A stretch of 64,000 nt of DNA from Flavobacterium fluviatile (GTDB taxonomy: Bacteria > Bacteroidota > Bacteroidia > Flavobacteriales > Flavobacteriaceae), in assembly GCF_010645065.1 (NCBI RefSeq), contig NZ_JAADZW010000015.1:62001-126000 (forward strand). The letters run 5' to 3'. A model generated the notes under the pieces. It ran no database searches and was not told the DNA's origin. It saw nothing but the letters and a program-made list of their open reading frames with translations. A program made the translations under genes and the position numbers. Within the stretch, counting starts at the first letter, position 1, and every line of letters starts with the position of its first letter. Of the stretch, positions 35,393 to 43,713 are shown piece by piece.

Positions 35393-38329
35393 ATGAAAAA
35401 AATTACCCAAAAGGGAATGTTTATTCCGCTTTTTAAAAAGAAATCCCTATGCTGTGTTGCATTTTTATTTGCTGCGGTAAGTTCCGTTCAAGCACAGTTC
35501 GTTCATCCTGGAATTACACACAAAAAATCCGATTTAGACCGTATGAAATATATGGTGGCCACGCAAGTAGAGCCTTATTATACTTCTTATCAAAATATGG
35601 TAGCCGATTCGAAATCGAGTTTTAATTATGTGGTTCAAGGAAACGAAACTTTTACCGAGTTAGGCAGAGATTCCGGAGTGAATGAAGGTGCTTGGAACAA
35701 CGACATCCGAGCGGCTTATTACAATGCTATTCGCTGGTATATAACGGGCGATGTAAGGCATGCAGAAAAAGCAATCGAAATTTTTAAGGCTTGGCGCAAT
35801 CTTACTTCGGTTACGAGTGGAGGAACGGATTCTTTAAGTGGTGGTATTGCATATATCATGATTGAAGCGGCCGAAATTATTAAAAGTACTTACCCTGGCT
35901 GGGCAGCAGCAGATATGCAGGCTTTTAAGGATATGTTGGTTTATCCGGGATATTCCTCAACCATAGCAGTAACAGGCCCTAATAAAACATTTTATTGGAT
36001 GGCCTATCAAGGAGATCCCGGGCGTCACGGAAACCAAGGATTATCTGGCTGGCGTACGATAATGGCCATGGGTATTTTTTTGGATAATGAAAAAATGTAC
36101 GACCGTGCACTTAAATACATTCAGGGAGATTTGGCTTTGCATTTGGATGATATACCTTATCCAGCAGGTCCGCGTACTAGTACTACTTTAGCATCCTCGA
36201 CGGAATATTTCGATACTTATAACACATCAAATAGCACAACGATTCAAAATTATGGGTATAATGAAGTGATGACCAACTATATTTGGGAAAACGGCCAATG
36301 TCAGGAAAGTTCTAGGGACCAACAACACACGGCTTTTGGAATTGGTCTGCTTACCTCCATGGCAGAAATGGCGTGGAACCAAGGGGTAGATTTATATAGT
36401 CATGCCAACAACAGGTTATTACTTGGACTGGAATATAATACGAAGTACAATATTTCTGCCCTACAATCCTATCCCGACCAAACTTCACCATGGGAGCCTA
36501 CTGTAGCATCGGGTGAATTTATTCAGCGTTTTGATCGAACAGCTCGTTGGTTTTCTAAAGCAATAAGCCCCGAAGGGAGAGGTGATTTTGCTGGTGTAAG
36601 AACTGTTTTTGAAATGCCGGTAGCGCATTTCGTTGGTAGAGGGTTTAAAACGGAAGAGGAAATTAAGTGGACCCTGCGCGCCAGAGACAAATCAATTGAA
36701 TTAAGCGGCTACGAAAAAGCAGGATGGACCAACGATGCTATAGGTTGGGGAGGACTTACCGCACGCAGACCCGTATTTTGCTATGGAGATCCCATCAGCG
36801 GATTTTCTGGTGCTTTACCACAATATGCCATGAATGTGATTCCAAACCTTATTGAAGCAGAGAATTTTGATTATGATCCGATACAGCAAGGGGAAGGCCG
36901 CGTGTATCATGATGTGAGTCCCACTAATACGGGAGGCGCTTATCGTACAATGGATCAGGTAGATATTGAATCCATCGATGGTGGTAATGCCTTAACTAAT
37001 ATTGAGGCTGGAGAATGGCTTACTTATACAGTTGCGGTTCCTGAAACAGCGGTTTACAGTTTAAAAATTCGTTATGCTGCTTCTCAAGCGGGTGGAACCC
37101 TAAAATTGAGTGCGGCAGGCGTTGAAAAAACATCAGCAATTGCCATTCCGTTTGGAATGCCAAATTCGGCTGCAGCAAACGACTGGAAAGAATTGGTTGT
37201 GTCGACAGATGTAGTTTTAGAAAAAGGCGTTCAAAGTTTGAAGTTGACATTTGGAGGAGTTTCGAACGCTTTTAAGTTGGATAATTTTACTCTTATACAG
37301 TCTGGTATATTCAAACAAGACCAAACTTTAAAACTTTTTACTATAGCTCATAAGGTACTAGGAACCGCCGATTTTGATCCTGCCGGAACAGCAAGTTCTG
37401 GTTTGTCTGTGACTTATTCTAGTTCCAATCCTGCTGTAGCCACTATTGTAAACGGCAAAATACATCTTGTAGGCACGGGAAGTACCGTAATTACGGCAAT
37501 GCAAGACGGAAATGAAAATTTTAATGCAGCACCAAGTATTACCCAGGAATTAACTGTGGTGAGTGCTGTTGCTGCTAATCCTGTAAAATTAAATGCAACA
37601 GACGATTCGTATGTAAATGGAGGTGCTATTACTGCTAATTACGGCACATCCACCTCTTTAGTGACTAAAGCTGCTGCCACCAGTCGATATGCCTATTTTA
37701 AATTTGATTTAAGCTCTGTTCCAGGCCCAATTGTTTCTGCAAAATTACGATTGTATCAAAGAACATCTAATGCCGAGATACGAAATGTGTATGATGTAGC
37801 CAATGATAATTGGTCAGAATCTACTTTGAACTGGACCAATAAGCCAGCTTATGAAAATGAAAGAGCGAGTATTATAACAAGCAAATCTACTTGGAACGAA
37901 TGGGATGTGTCATCGTATGTAGCCCAAGAATATGCAAACGATAAAATGATAACAATGGTTATCAACGATGCCAAAAGTGTGAGTGCCTTCGGAATCGATT
38001 TTTTTGCCAAAGAAAATCTCACAAATGTTCCCGAATTAATTATCGAATACGCTAATCCTACGAATTTAGGTATAGAAAAAAAAGAAATTCCTTTTGCGAT
38101 TTACCCAAATCCAGTGGCTAATGAATTGCACATTTCGTTAGCATCTGCGCAGTTGGATAGTACTAAAACAGCCATAACCTTGTGCGCGATGAACGGTCAA
38201 AAAGTTTTGGAAACCCAATCAAATGCAGCTGAAGTGACTTTAGATCTATCCCATTTGACCAGCGGTGTTTATATTTTAACACTACAAGATGCTTCTAAAA
38301 CAATTACTCAGAAAATAATTAAGTTCTAA
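35393..38329 (+). CDS. Alginate-lyase-superfamily enzyme with CBM6, Ig-like, DNRLRE/CBM96-like modules and T9SS tail (copy 2)
   Basis: 978 aa; signal peptide to about 35. Lyase toroid 36-470, closely matching copy 1: RHGNQGLSGWR (211-221), QESSRDQQH (304-312), SYPDQTSPWEP. CBM6-like module 485-637 (LIEAENFDY, GEWLTYTV). An Ig-like domain 641-724 (VTYSSSNPAVATIVNGKI). A DNRLRE-type beta-sandwich 730-887 (ATDDSYVNGG, RYAYFKFDLSSV, WNEWDVSSYV), similar to modules now known as alginate-binding CBM96. T9SS tail from about 900 (FAIYPNPVANEL). It is the largest enzyme here and should act outside the cell on polymer, held by several binding modules. Its first exons-equivalent region (first 100 codons) is almost identical in DNA to copy 1, showing a recent duplication or conversion. 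Confidence 0.82.
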   Translation: MKKITQKGMFIPLFKKKSLCCVAFLFAAVSSVQAQFVHPGITHKKSDLDRMKYMVATQVEPYYTSYQNMVADSKSSFNYVVQGNETFTELGRDSGVNEGAWNNDIRAAYYNAIRWYITGDVRHAEKAIEIFKAWRNLTSVTSGGTDSLSGGIAYIMIEAAEIIKSTYPGWAAADMQAFKDMLVYPGYSSTIAVTGPNKTFYWMAYQGDPGRHGNQGLSGWRTIMAMGIFLDNEKMYDRALKYIQGDLALHLDDIPYPAGPRTSTTLASSTEYFDTYNTSNSTTIQNYGYNEVMTNYIWENGQCQESSRDQQHTAFGIGLLTSMAEMAWNQGVDLYSHANNRLLLGLEYNTKYNISALQSYPDQTSPWEPTVASGEFIQRFDRTARWFSKAISPEGRGDFAGVRTVFEMPVAHFVGRGFKTEEEIKWTLRARDKSIELSGYEKAGWTNDAIGWGGLTARRPVFCYGDPISGFSGALPQYAMNVIPNLIEAENFDYDPIQQGEGRVYHDVSPTNTGGAYRTMDQVDIESIDGGNALTNIEAGEWLTYTVAVPETAVYSLKIRYAASQAGGTLKLSAAGVEKTSAIAIPFGMPNSAAANDWKELVVSTDVVLEKGVQSLKLTFGGVSNAFKLDNFTLIQSGIFKQDQTLKLFTIAHKVLGTADFDPAGTASSGLSVTYSSSNPAVATIVNGKIHLVGTGSTVITAMQDGNENFNAAPSITQELTVVSAVAANPVKLNATDDSYVNGGAITANYGTSTSLVTKAAATSRYAYFKFDLSSVPGPIVSAKLRLYQRTSNAEIRNVYDVANDNWSESTLNWTNKPAYENERASIITSKSTWNEWDVSSYVAQEYANDKMITMVINDAKSVSAFGIDFFAKENLTNVPELIIEYANPTNLGIEKKEIPFAIYPNPVANELHISLASAQLDSTKTAITLCAMNGQKVLETQSNAAEVTLDLSHLTSGVYILTLQDASKTITQKIIKF

Positions 38330-38345
38330 TTTTTAAACAATTTCC

Positions 38346-38422
38346 AAAAGCTACCTACTTATATCGGCTGTAGCAATAAGTTGTCTGATTTGTGATTCCA
38401 AACGATAGCGTAGGTAGCTTTT
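38346..38422 (+). promoter_or_regulatory. 13-bp perfect stem with 51-base loop just before the beta-helix gene
   Basis: AAAAGCTACCTAC (38346-38358) pairs exactly with GTAGGTAGCTTTT (38410-38422), ending 15 bases before the ATG at 38438 and 17 bases after the previous stop codon. The closing arm ends in TTTT, so it could act as a long-loop terminator or attenuator between the lyase and the beta-helix gene, or hold a small structured RNA. Confidence 0.4.
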
Positions 38423-38437
38423 ATTAAAAGAAAAAAA

Positions 38438-40699
38438 ATGAAAAAAAAATTACAATCAATACAAACGGCTACAGCCTATTCTTTTATGCAAAAAAGGGTT
38501 TTGCTATGGATTTTGGCTTTGTTTTCTACTTTACAGTCTTCAGCTCAAATTACGGTTTCCAGCTTGGCTGAATTGGCTGATGCTGCCGCTCAATCTGGGC
38601 AAGTTATTACTATGACCCCTGGGGTTTACAACATGACAGACTATCTTACGCCTGCTGTTATTGCTTCCAGTACACCCGCAGATGCTTTTGGGAACAGAGC
38701 CATGATTCGCTTTAGCGGAAGCGACAATACTTTTGATTTTAGCAACGTAACTATTAATGTAGATACGCAGTTGTTAAATGATTTAGGAGGAAATGTGATC
38801 GAATTTCATCTCACAGGAAACCATATCAATTTTAAGGGATTGACAGTTACGGATATCGGAAACTACCCCACGGCAGGCGGCGGCCAGTCCTTAGTAGTGA
38901 CGGGAAATGATATTGTAGTACAAAATGTGAGATTAAATATGAATGGCTCATCCCCTTATGGATATGGGGATTTGTTAGGTAAAGGCGGTGGAAGTTTGGT
39001 TGCTATGAAAAAACATAGCGGCTTGCTGGTACAAGGACTAAATGATTCAATTATAGGCTGTTCTATTTACTCGCAATCGTTCGGACATTTGTTTTTTGTG
39101 CAAGGAGGCCGAAACGTACTTTTTCAAGACTGTTATGCAGAAGCCGTAACGAGAACCACCGATAGTATGCTTGCAGAAACATCGGGACCAGCCTTTAATT
39201 TAAACTTTGAGGCGGTATATCCCAATTACAATGGCGATAATGTGATCACTCCTGGCTATACCAAATCTTTAAGCGAATGTGGATTTCGTACCTATGGTGA
39301 AGGCGGTGGCAATATCACTTCAGGGGTGACACTTATCAATTGCACTGCCAGAAATGCCCGTGTGGGTTTTGCTTTAGAAGTAGGAGGACCTATTTTAATT
39401 CAAAATTGTGAAGCTACGGGTTGTGAAGCAGGCTATAATGTCAGTGATGTAAAAATAGAGAACAGTCGAGGTGATGCAGTAAATGGACCGTTGTTGTATT
39501 TAAGCGGTTCTAGTTCTGAAGTCGATTTGGAATTAATGCCAACTCTTCCGGTAACCACTTTGCATGCTATTGCTACGGTTTCCGGAACGAATCAAAAGGT
39601 TTCCATAAAAAATGCTGATGATGCCACCCCTCGGGCACAAGAACATAAAATTATAGTAGGAGGTACTCGACCTACGGGGACGAATCCGTTTTCGCCTTTA
39701 GGCTCCGAAGCGACGGCAGGCGTTATTTTGAATAATTGTACCAACATGCCTGTTGAGGTTATGCCGACAGTCAGTTCGAGTGTGATAAATAGCTTTGGAA
39801 CCGTGACCAATAACGGAACCGGAAATACAGTAGACCAAACGAAATGTACTGGAACTATTACTGTACCAGATACCGGAAATACAGCCGAAGGTTTGATTGA
39901 TGAAAACTATAACATCGCTGCAAGTTCTACCAACCCTGATCCGTTTTATGGTTGGAATCCAGACTTAGATGGAACCTTTGGTTATATGGCTATTGACGAA
40001 GTAAACCAACAATTGGTTTGTACTTACGAAGATAATGGTGCAGGTTATATACGTTTTTATTTGCGAAAAGCCGATCCTAGCTTACATAAACTTAATGCGA
40101 ACAATTACCCTATTCTTGTGATGAAAGGCAAGAGGCCTGCCAACTACGACAACTTTGTTCTTAATCTAAAAAACAATACCAACGGGACAGGAAATGATGT
40201 GCAGTTTAAAGACGGAAAAGCAGTTAATGGGGTAGAAACCCTTGCCATTTCAAAGCTTTTGCCTGGTACTACCGATGTGTATTATTGGGATTTAAGTAAA
40301 ATAATGCCTATTACAGAAACATGGACTTTAAGCGGGATGAATTGTGTTAATACCAAGGAAGTAAACCCTGTAACGGTGATGAAATTTGATTTTATCAAAA
40401 CCTTTAGCAGCCTAGACGCGCTACAAAAATCGCTAAGCACCTTAAGTACTCCTACTAATGAATTTAGCAACAAGGAATTACAACTATTCCCAAACCCGTC
40501 TGTAAATGGAAGTTTCGAATGCAATGTCGAAAATAGTTTGTTGTTTAATATTAAAATCTACAACATGCAGGGGCAACTCGTTTTAGAGGAAAATTACCCG
40601 ATAGCTACCCAAAATAGTAGTATTCAACATCATTTAAAAGCGGGAATTTATTTGGTTAAAATAAATAATTCGCAGACCACTAAACTAATTGTCAAATAA
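38438..40699 (+). CDS. Secreted right-handed beta-helix protein, paralog 5 of 6, with extra C-terminal domain and T9SS tail
   Basis: 753 aa; signal peptide within 1-37 (LQSSAQ; an alternative ATG at codon 17 would shorten the n-region). Beta-helix core 38-465 close to paralog 2: PGVYNMTDYLT, GSSPYGYGDLLGKG (170-183), KKHSGLLVQG (191-200), SFGHLFFVQGG (214-224), RTTDSMLAETSG (239-250), PGYTKSLSECGFRTYG (272-287), VNGPLLY. Residues 470-665 form a beta-rich domain I do not recognise (FYGWNPDLDGTFGYMAID, YPILVMKGKRPANYDNF), possibly a carbohydrate-binding module. T9SS tail from about 680 (LQLFPNPSVNGSF). It appears to be an extracellular version of the periplasmic paralogs encoded at 7.9-13.6 kb. 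Reaction unknown. Confidence 0.75.
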   Translation: MKKKLQSIQTATAYSFMQKRVLLWILALFSTLQSSAQITVSSLAELADAAAQSGQVITMTPGVYNMTDYLTPAVIASSTPADAFGNRAMIRFSGSDNTFDFSNVTINVDTQLLNDLGGNVIEFHLTGNHINFKGLTVTDIGNYPTAGGGQSLVVTGNDIVVQNVRLNMNGSSPYGYGDLLGKGGGSLVAMKKHSGLLVQGLNDSIIGCSIYSQSFGHLFFVQGGRNVLFQDCYAEAVTRTTDSMLAETSGPAFNLNFEAVYPNYNGDNVITPGYTKSLSECGFRTYGEGGGNITSGVTLINCTARNARVGFALEVGGPILIQNCEATGCEAGYNVSDVKIENSRGDAVNGPLLYLSGSSSEVDLELMPTLPVTTLHAIATVSGTNQKVSIKNADDATPRAQEHKIIVGGTRPTGTNPFSPLGSEATAGVILNNCTNMPVEVMPTVSSSVINSFGTVTNNGTGNTVDQTKCTGTITVPDTGNTAEGLIDENYNIAASSTNPDPFYGWNPDLDGTFGYMAIDEVNQQLVCTYEDNGAGYIRFYLRKADPSLHKLNANNYPILVMKGKRPANYDNFVLNLKNNTNGTGNDVQFKDGKAVNGVETLAISKLLPGTTDVYYWDLSKIMPITETWTLSGMNCVNTKEVNPVTVMKFDFIKTFSSLDALQKSLSTLSTPTNEFSNKELQLFPNPSVNGSFECNVENSLLFNIKIYNMQGQLVLEENYPIATQNSSIQHHLKAGIYLVKINNSQTTKLIVK

Positions 40700-40710
40700 A
40701 TCTATCATTA

Positions 40711-43443
40711 ATGAAAACAAAAGTACAGGTTATAAAGATCGTGGGCCTATGCCTAACTTTTTTTGCCTTTCAATTCGAAGCTAAGGCTCAAACGGTAAAT
40801 TCTATGGCAGAATTATTATCCTATTTAGATGACAGCGGTGTAAATATTGTAATGACACCAGGTACCTATTCTATTACAGCAGCCGATATTGATAATGGTC
40901 TTTACGGAACAGTACATCCTGTGTTTACAGATAACACGATGCTGCTTCATTTTTCTGGTTCTAATAGTACTTATGATTTTACTGGGGTAAAACTAAATAT
41001 TGACACCGCTGTTTTTTCAAAATTTGGTAGCAATCACGTCAATGAAGTCCATGTAACGGGTTCCAACGTGGTTATTAAAAATCTGACAATGGAAGATATC
41101 GGTTGGAATAAACCCAGTAAAACAGCTTTAGGAATTGCTTTGGACGGTATAGGAAACCGTTTAGAAGGAATTCACATGACAGTCAGAGGTTCGTTTCCCT
41201 ATGGATATGGAGACATGTTTGGGAAAGGAGCTGGTTCCGTAATTGGGCATAACAAGCACGCCGCGATTTTAGTGCGAGGAGAAAACAACTATGTAAAAAA
41301 TTGTACTATTATGCACCATGCTTATGGTCATGGAATTTTTGTGCAAGGCGGGATAAACACCACTATAGAAGGTTGTTATTTAGAAGGTGAATTACGTACA
41401 ACAGATGATGTACTGGCTGAGGCCGGAACGGGTTCTCCTGCTGATGGGGTTAATTTTATGACAGTATATGGCTATAAAGTGCCAGCGGGCTGGATGTTTA
41501 GTAAACAGGAAGATGGTATTCGTGCCTATAATGATGGACCGCATTGGCAAACAGGAGTTACAACAAGTACGAGCAACATGAATGTGATTGATTGTACAGT
41601 AAAACGGATGCGATCTGGCGTTGTCATCGGATTTGCTAACGATACTAAGTATGTTGATAATTGTACTACAATCGAATGCGAAACCCAGTACAGTGTGGGG
41701 TCGGGGGCAACCATTGTAAACTCCAGGGGAGATACAAAGTATGGTCCTTTGTATGTAGATGAATATGACACCGATAAAAACAATACAGTGGATTTAACTG
41801 TTCTCAGTAACGAAGGAGCTTATGGCAATGATATGCTAGCTTATTTTGGCGGACAAGGACATAAGGTAACATTTAGAAATACCCAATCGTATTCAGATAA
41901 GCAAATGGATATCGTGCTATCTGGAGATCGTAGGGGGTTGCGCTTTGGCTCTACAAATCCAACGGGTTTTAATTCATCGGGTGTAGTGCTGAATAATTAT
42001 ACACTCAATCCAGTAATTAGTGATTTTTTAAGTAGCAATAATACCATTAATTCATGTGGACTTGTAACTGATACGGGAAGTAACAATACCATCATTCAGC
42101 CTAGCTGCAGTGCCTCTACTTTGTATTATGAAGCAGAGGCCTATGCAACAATGAACGGAACAGAAACAGAAACTACTACCGATGTTAATGGAAATTTGAA
42201 TGTAAAAAGTATAGATACTGGCGACTGGATTGAATATACTATTAATGTCCCTTCAACTGGTTTGTACACGGTCAATTATCGTGTTGCTAGTGCAGTTAGC
42301 GACGGAGTAATATTGCTTCAATCCAATGGCAATACGCTTGCTACAACTAATATATCAGCAACTGGGGGACTACAAACATGGACAACCTTATCTTCATCTG
42401 TATCTTTAACAGCGGGTTTACAAAACATTCGTCTATATGCGCAATCGGGTGGCTGGAATATCAATTGGTTTGATCTAATACAGCAAGGTACTGATCATGT
42501 TCCCGTGGGTTGGGTAGCCATTGCACCCTATCAATTGGCACTAAACGTAGGACAAACACAACAATTAACCACAACTGTTTATCCAGCAAATGCTACTAAT
42601 AAAAATGTCACTTATGTTTGCGACAACCCTACTATCGCTTCTGTAGATGCTACCGGATTAGTTACTGCTAAAAAACTGGGTAATACTTTTGTGAATATTT
42701 ATTCAGAGGATGGAAATCTAATGGATACTTCTCATATCACAGTAAGTTATGCTGTTTCAAATAATCTGGCCTTAGCAGCAAATGGTGGAGTAGCCTCACA
42801 ATCTACCACGGCCTATGATGCACCAGCATCTCGTGCAAACGATGGAAATACAAATGGAAATTTTGCTAGTGGCTCAGTATCACACACAGAGAATGGTGCT
42901 GCTGGTTCTAATACGCTAAAATGGTGGCAAGTAGATTTAGGTTCTGATAAGACGATTATGGATATTGTTATACACAACAGAACCGGAAGCAATTATGGGG
43001 TACGCCTGAATAATTTTACGGTTGAAATATTAAATAACAATGGACAAGTCACTTTTTCACAAACGTTTATTAGCCATCCCAACCCTTCACTAATCATTAA
43101 TACAGGGGATGTAGTGGGTAGGATTGTTAAAATTTCAAAAATATCAGACAATGGTATTGCATTGGCTGAGGTAGAGGTATTTGGAACTGCTAATTTGGGT
43201 TTGAAAGAAGAATTGGTCAACAAACCTATAATTTATCCTAATCCTGTAAGAGATGTTTTTAACATTATGAACAGTTCAGAAACCATAGTGGAAATTTATG
43301 ATGTTTCAGGTAAAATGGTCTTGAAAAGGACAGTTGAAAAGAACAGTCAACAAGTTGATATAAGTAATTTTAGAAGTGGAATTTATTTTGTAAAACTTTA
43401 CAATGAAGGTAGTAGTTTTTATCAAAAAATCATTAAAAAATAA
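40711..43443 (+). CDS. Secreted right-handed beta-helix protein, paralog 6 of 6, with CBM6, Ig-like, fucolectin-like modules and T9SS tail
   Basis: 910 aa; signal peptide 1-27 (EAKAQ). Beta-helix core 28-465: PGTYSIT, GSFPYGYGDMFGKG (160-173), NKHAAILVRG, AYGHGIFVQGG (204-214), LRTTDDVLAEAGTG, EDGIRAYNDG. CBM6-like module 470-590 (YYEAEAYATMNGTET, DTGDWIEYTI, INWFDLI). A BIg2-type Ig domain 599-680 (NVGQTQQLTTTVYPANATNKNVTY, IASVDATGLVTAKKLG). A F5/8 type C or fucolectin (FTP)-like lectin domain 685-826 (NLALAANGGVASQSTTAYD, ASRANDGNTNGN, WWQVDLGSDKTI). T9SS tail from 838 (IIYPNPVRDVFNIM). It should be a multi-modular surface or secreted enzyme. The lectin-type module hints at fucose or galactose residues in the substrate, but this is weak. 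Confidence 0.78.
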   Translation: MKTKVQVIKIVGLCLTFFAFQFEAKAQTVNSMAELLSYLDDSGVNIVMTPGTYSITAADIDNGLYGTVHPVFTDNTMLLHFSGSNSTYDFTGVKLNIDTAVFSKFGSNHVNEVHVTGSNVVIKNLTMEDIGWNKPSKTALGIALDGIGNRLEGIHMTVRGSFPYGYGDMFGKGAGSVIGHNKHAAILVRGENNYVKNCTIMHHAYGHGIFVQGGINTTIEGCYLEGELRTTDDVLAEAGTGSPADGVNFMTVYGYKVPAGWMFSKQEDGIRAYNDGPHWQTGVTTSTSNMNVIDCTVKRMRSGVVIGFANDTKYVDNCTTIECETQYSVGSGATIVNSRGDTKYGPLYVDEYDTDKNNTVDLTVLSNEGAYGNDMLAYFGGQGHKVTFRNTQSYSDKQMDIVLSGDRRGLRFGSTNPTGFNSSGVVLNNYTLNPVISDFLSSNNTINSCGLVTDTGSNNTIIQPSCSASTLYYEAEAYATMNGTETETTTDVNGNLNVKSIDTGDWIEYTINVPSTGLYTVNYRVASAVSDGVILLQSNGNTLATTNISATGGLQTWTTLSSSVSLTAGLQNIRLYAQSGGWNINWFDLIQQGTDHVPVGWVAIAPYQLALNVGQTQQLTTTVYPANATNKNVTYVCDNPTIASVDATGLVTAKKLGNTFVNIYSEDGNLMDTSHITVSYAVSNNLALAANGGVASQSTTAYDAPASRANDGNTNGNFASGSVSHTENGAAGSNTLKWWQVDLGSDKTIMDIVIHNRTGSNYGVRLNNFTVEILNNNGQVTFSQTFISHPNPSLIINTGDVVGRIVKISKISDNGIALAEVEVFGTANLGLKEELVNKPIIYPNPVRDVFNIMNSSETIVEIYDVSGKMVLKRTVEKNSQQVDISNFRSGIYFVKLYNEGSSFYQKIIKK

Positions 43444-43542
43444 ATAAGGCTTGATTGAAAGTTCAAAGAAGCAAAATTGACCTTTTGTAATCGCTTTTTG
43501 AATGAAAATTTATAAATTATTATAAAAAACATTACTATTATC

Positions 43543-43567
43543 GGTCACTGTTTTAGGAACAGTGACC
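43543..43567 (+). other. 10-bp perfect hairpin between beta-helix and third lyase genes
   Basis: GGTCACTGTT (43543-43552) and AACAGTGACC (43558-43567) with a 5-base loop TTAGG. It is the most GC-rich dyad in the 270-bp gap. There is no T-tract on either side, so it is not a standard terminator. It may be an operator or an mRNA-stabilising stem. Confidence 0.45.
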
Positions 43568-43713
43568 ATATATACTTAGAGGTTAACGACCGAATTTTTA
43601 TGGCACTTGATTTGGCACAAAATTCATTAGTGAAACAAATGCTTTTACGTTTACATATTTCAGTGTAGTCTTCAATTAGCTAGTTTTTAATTAATAACAA
43701 AAAACACAAAAAA

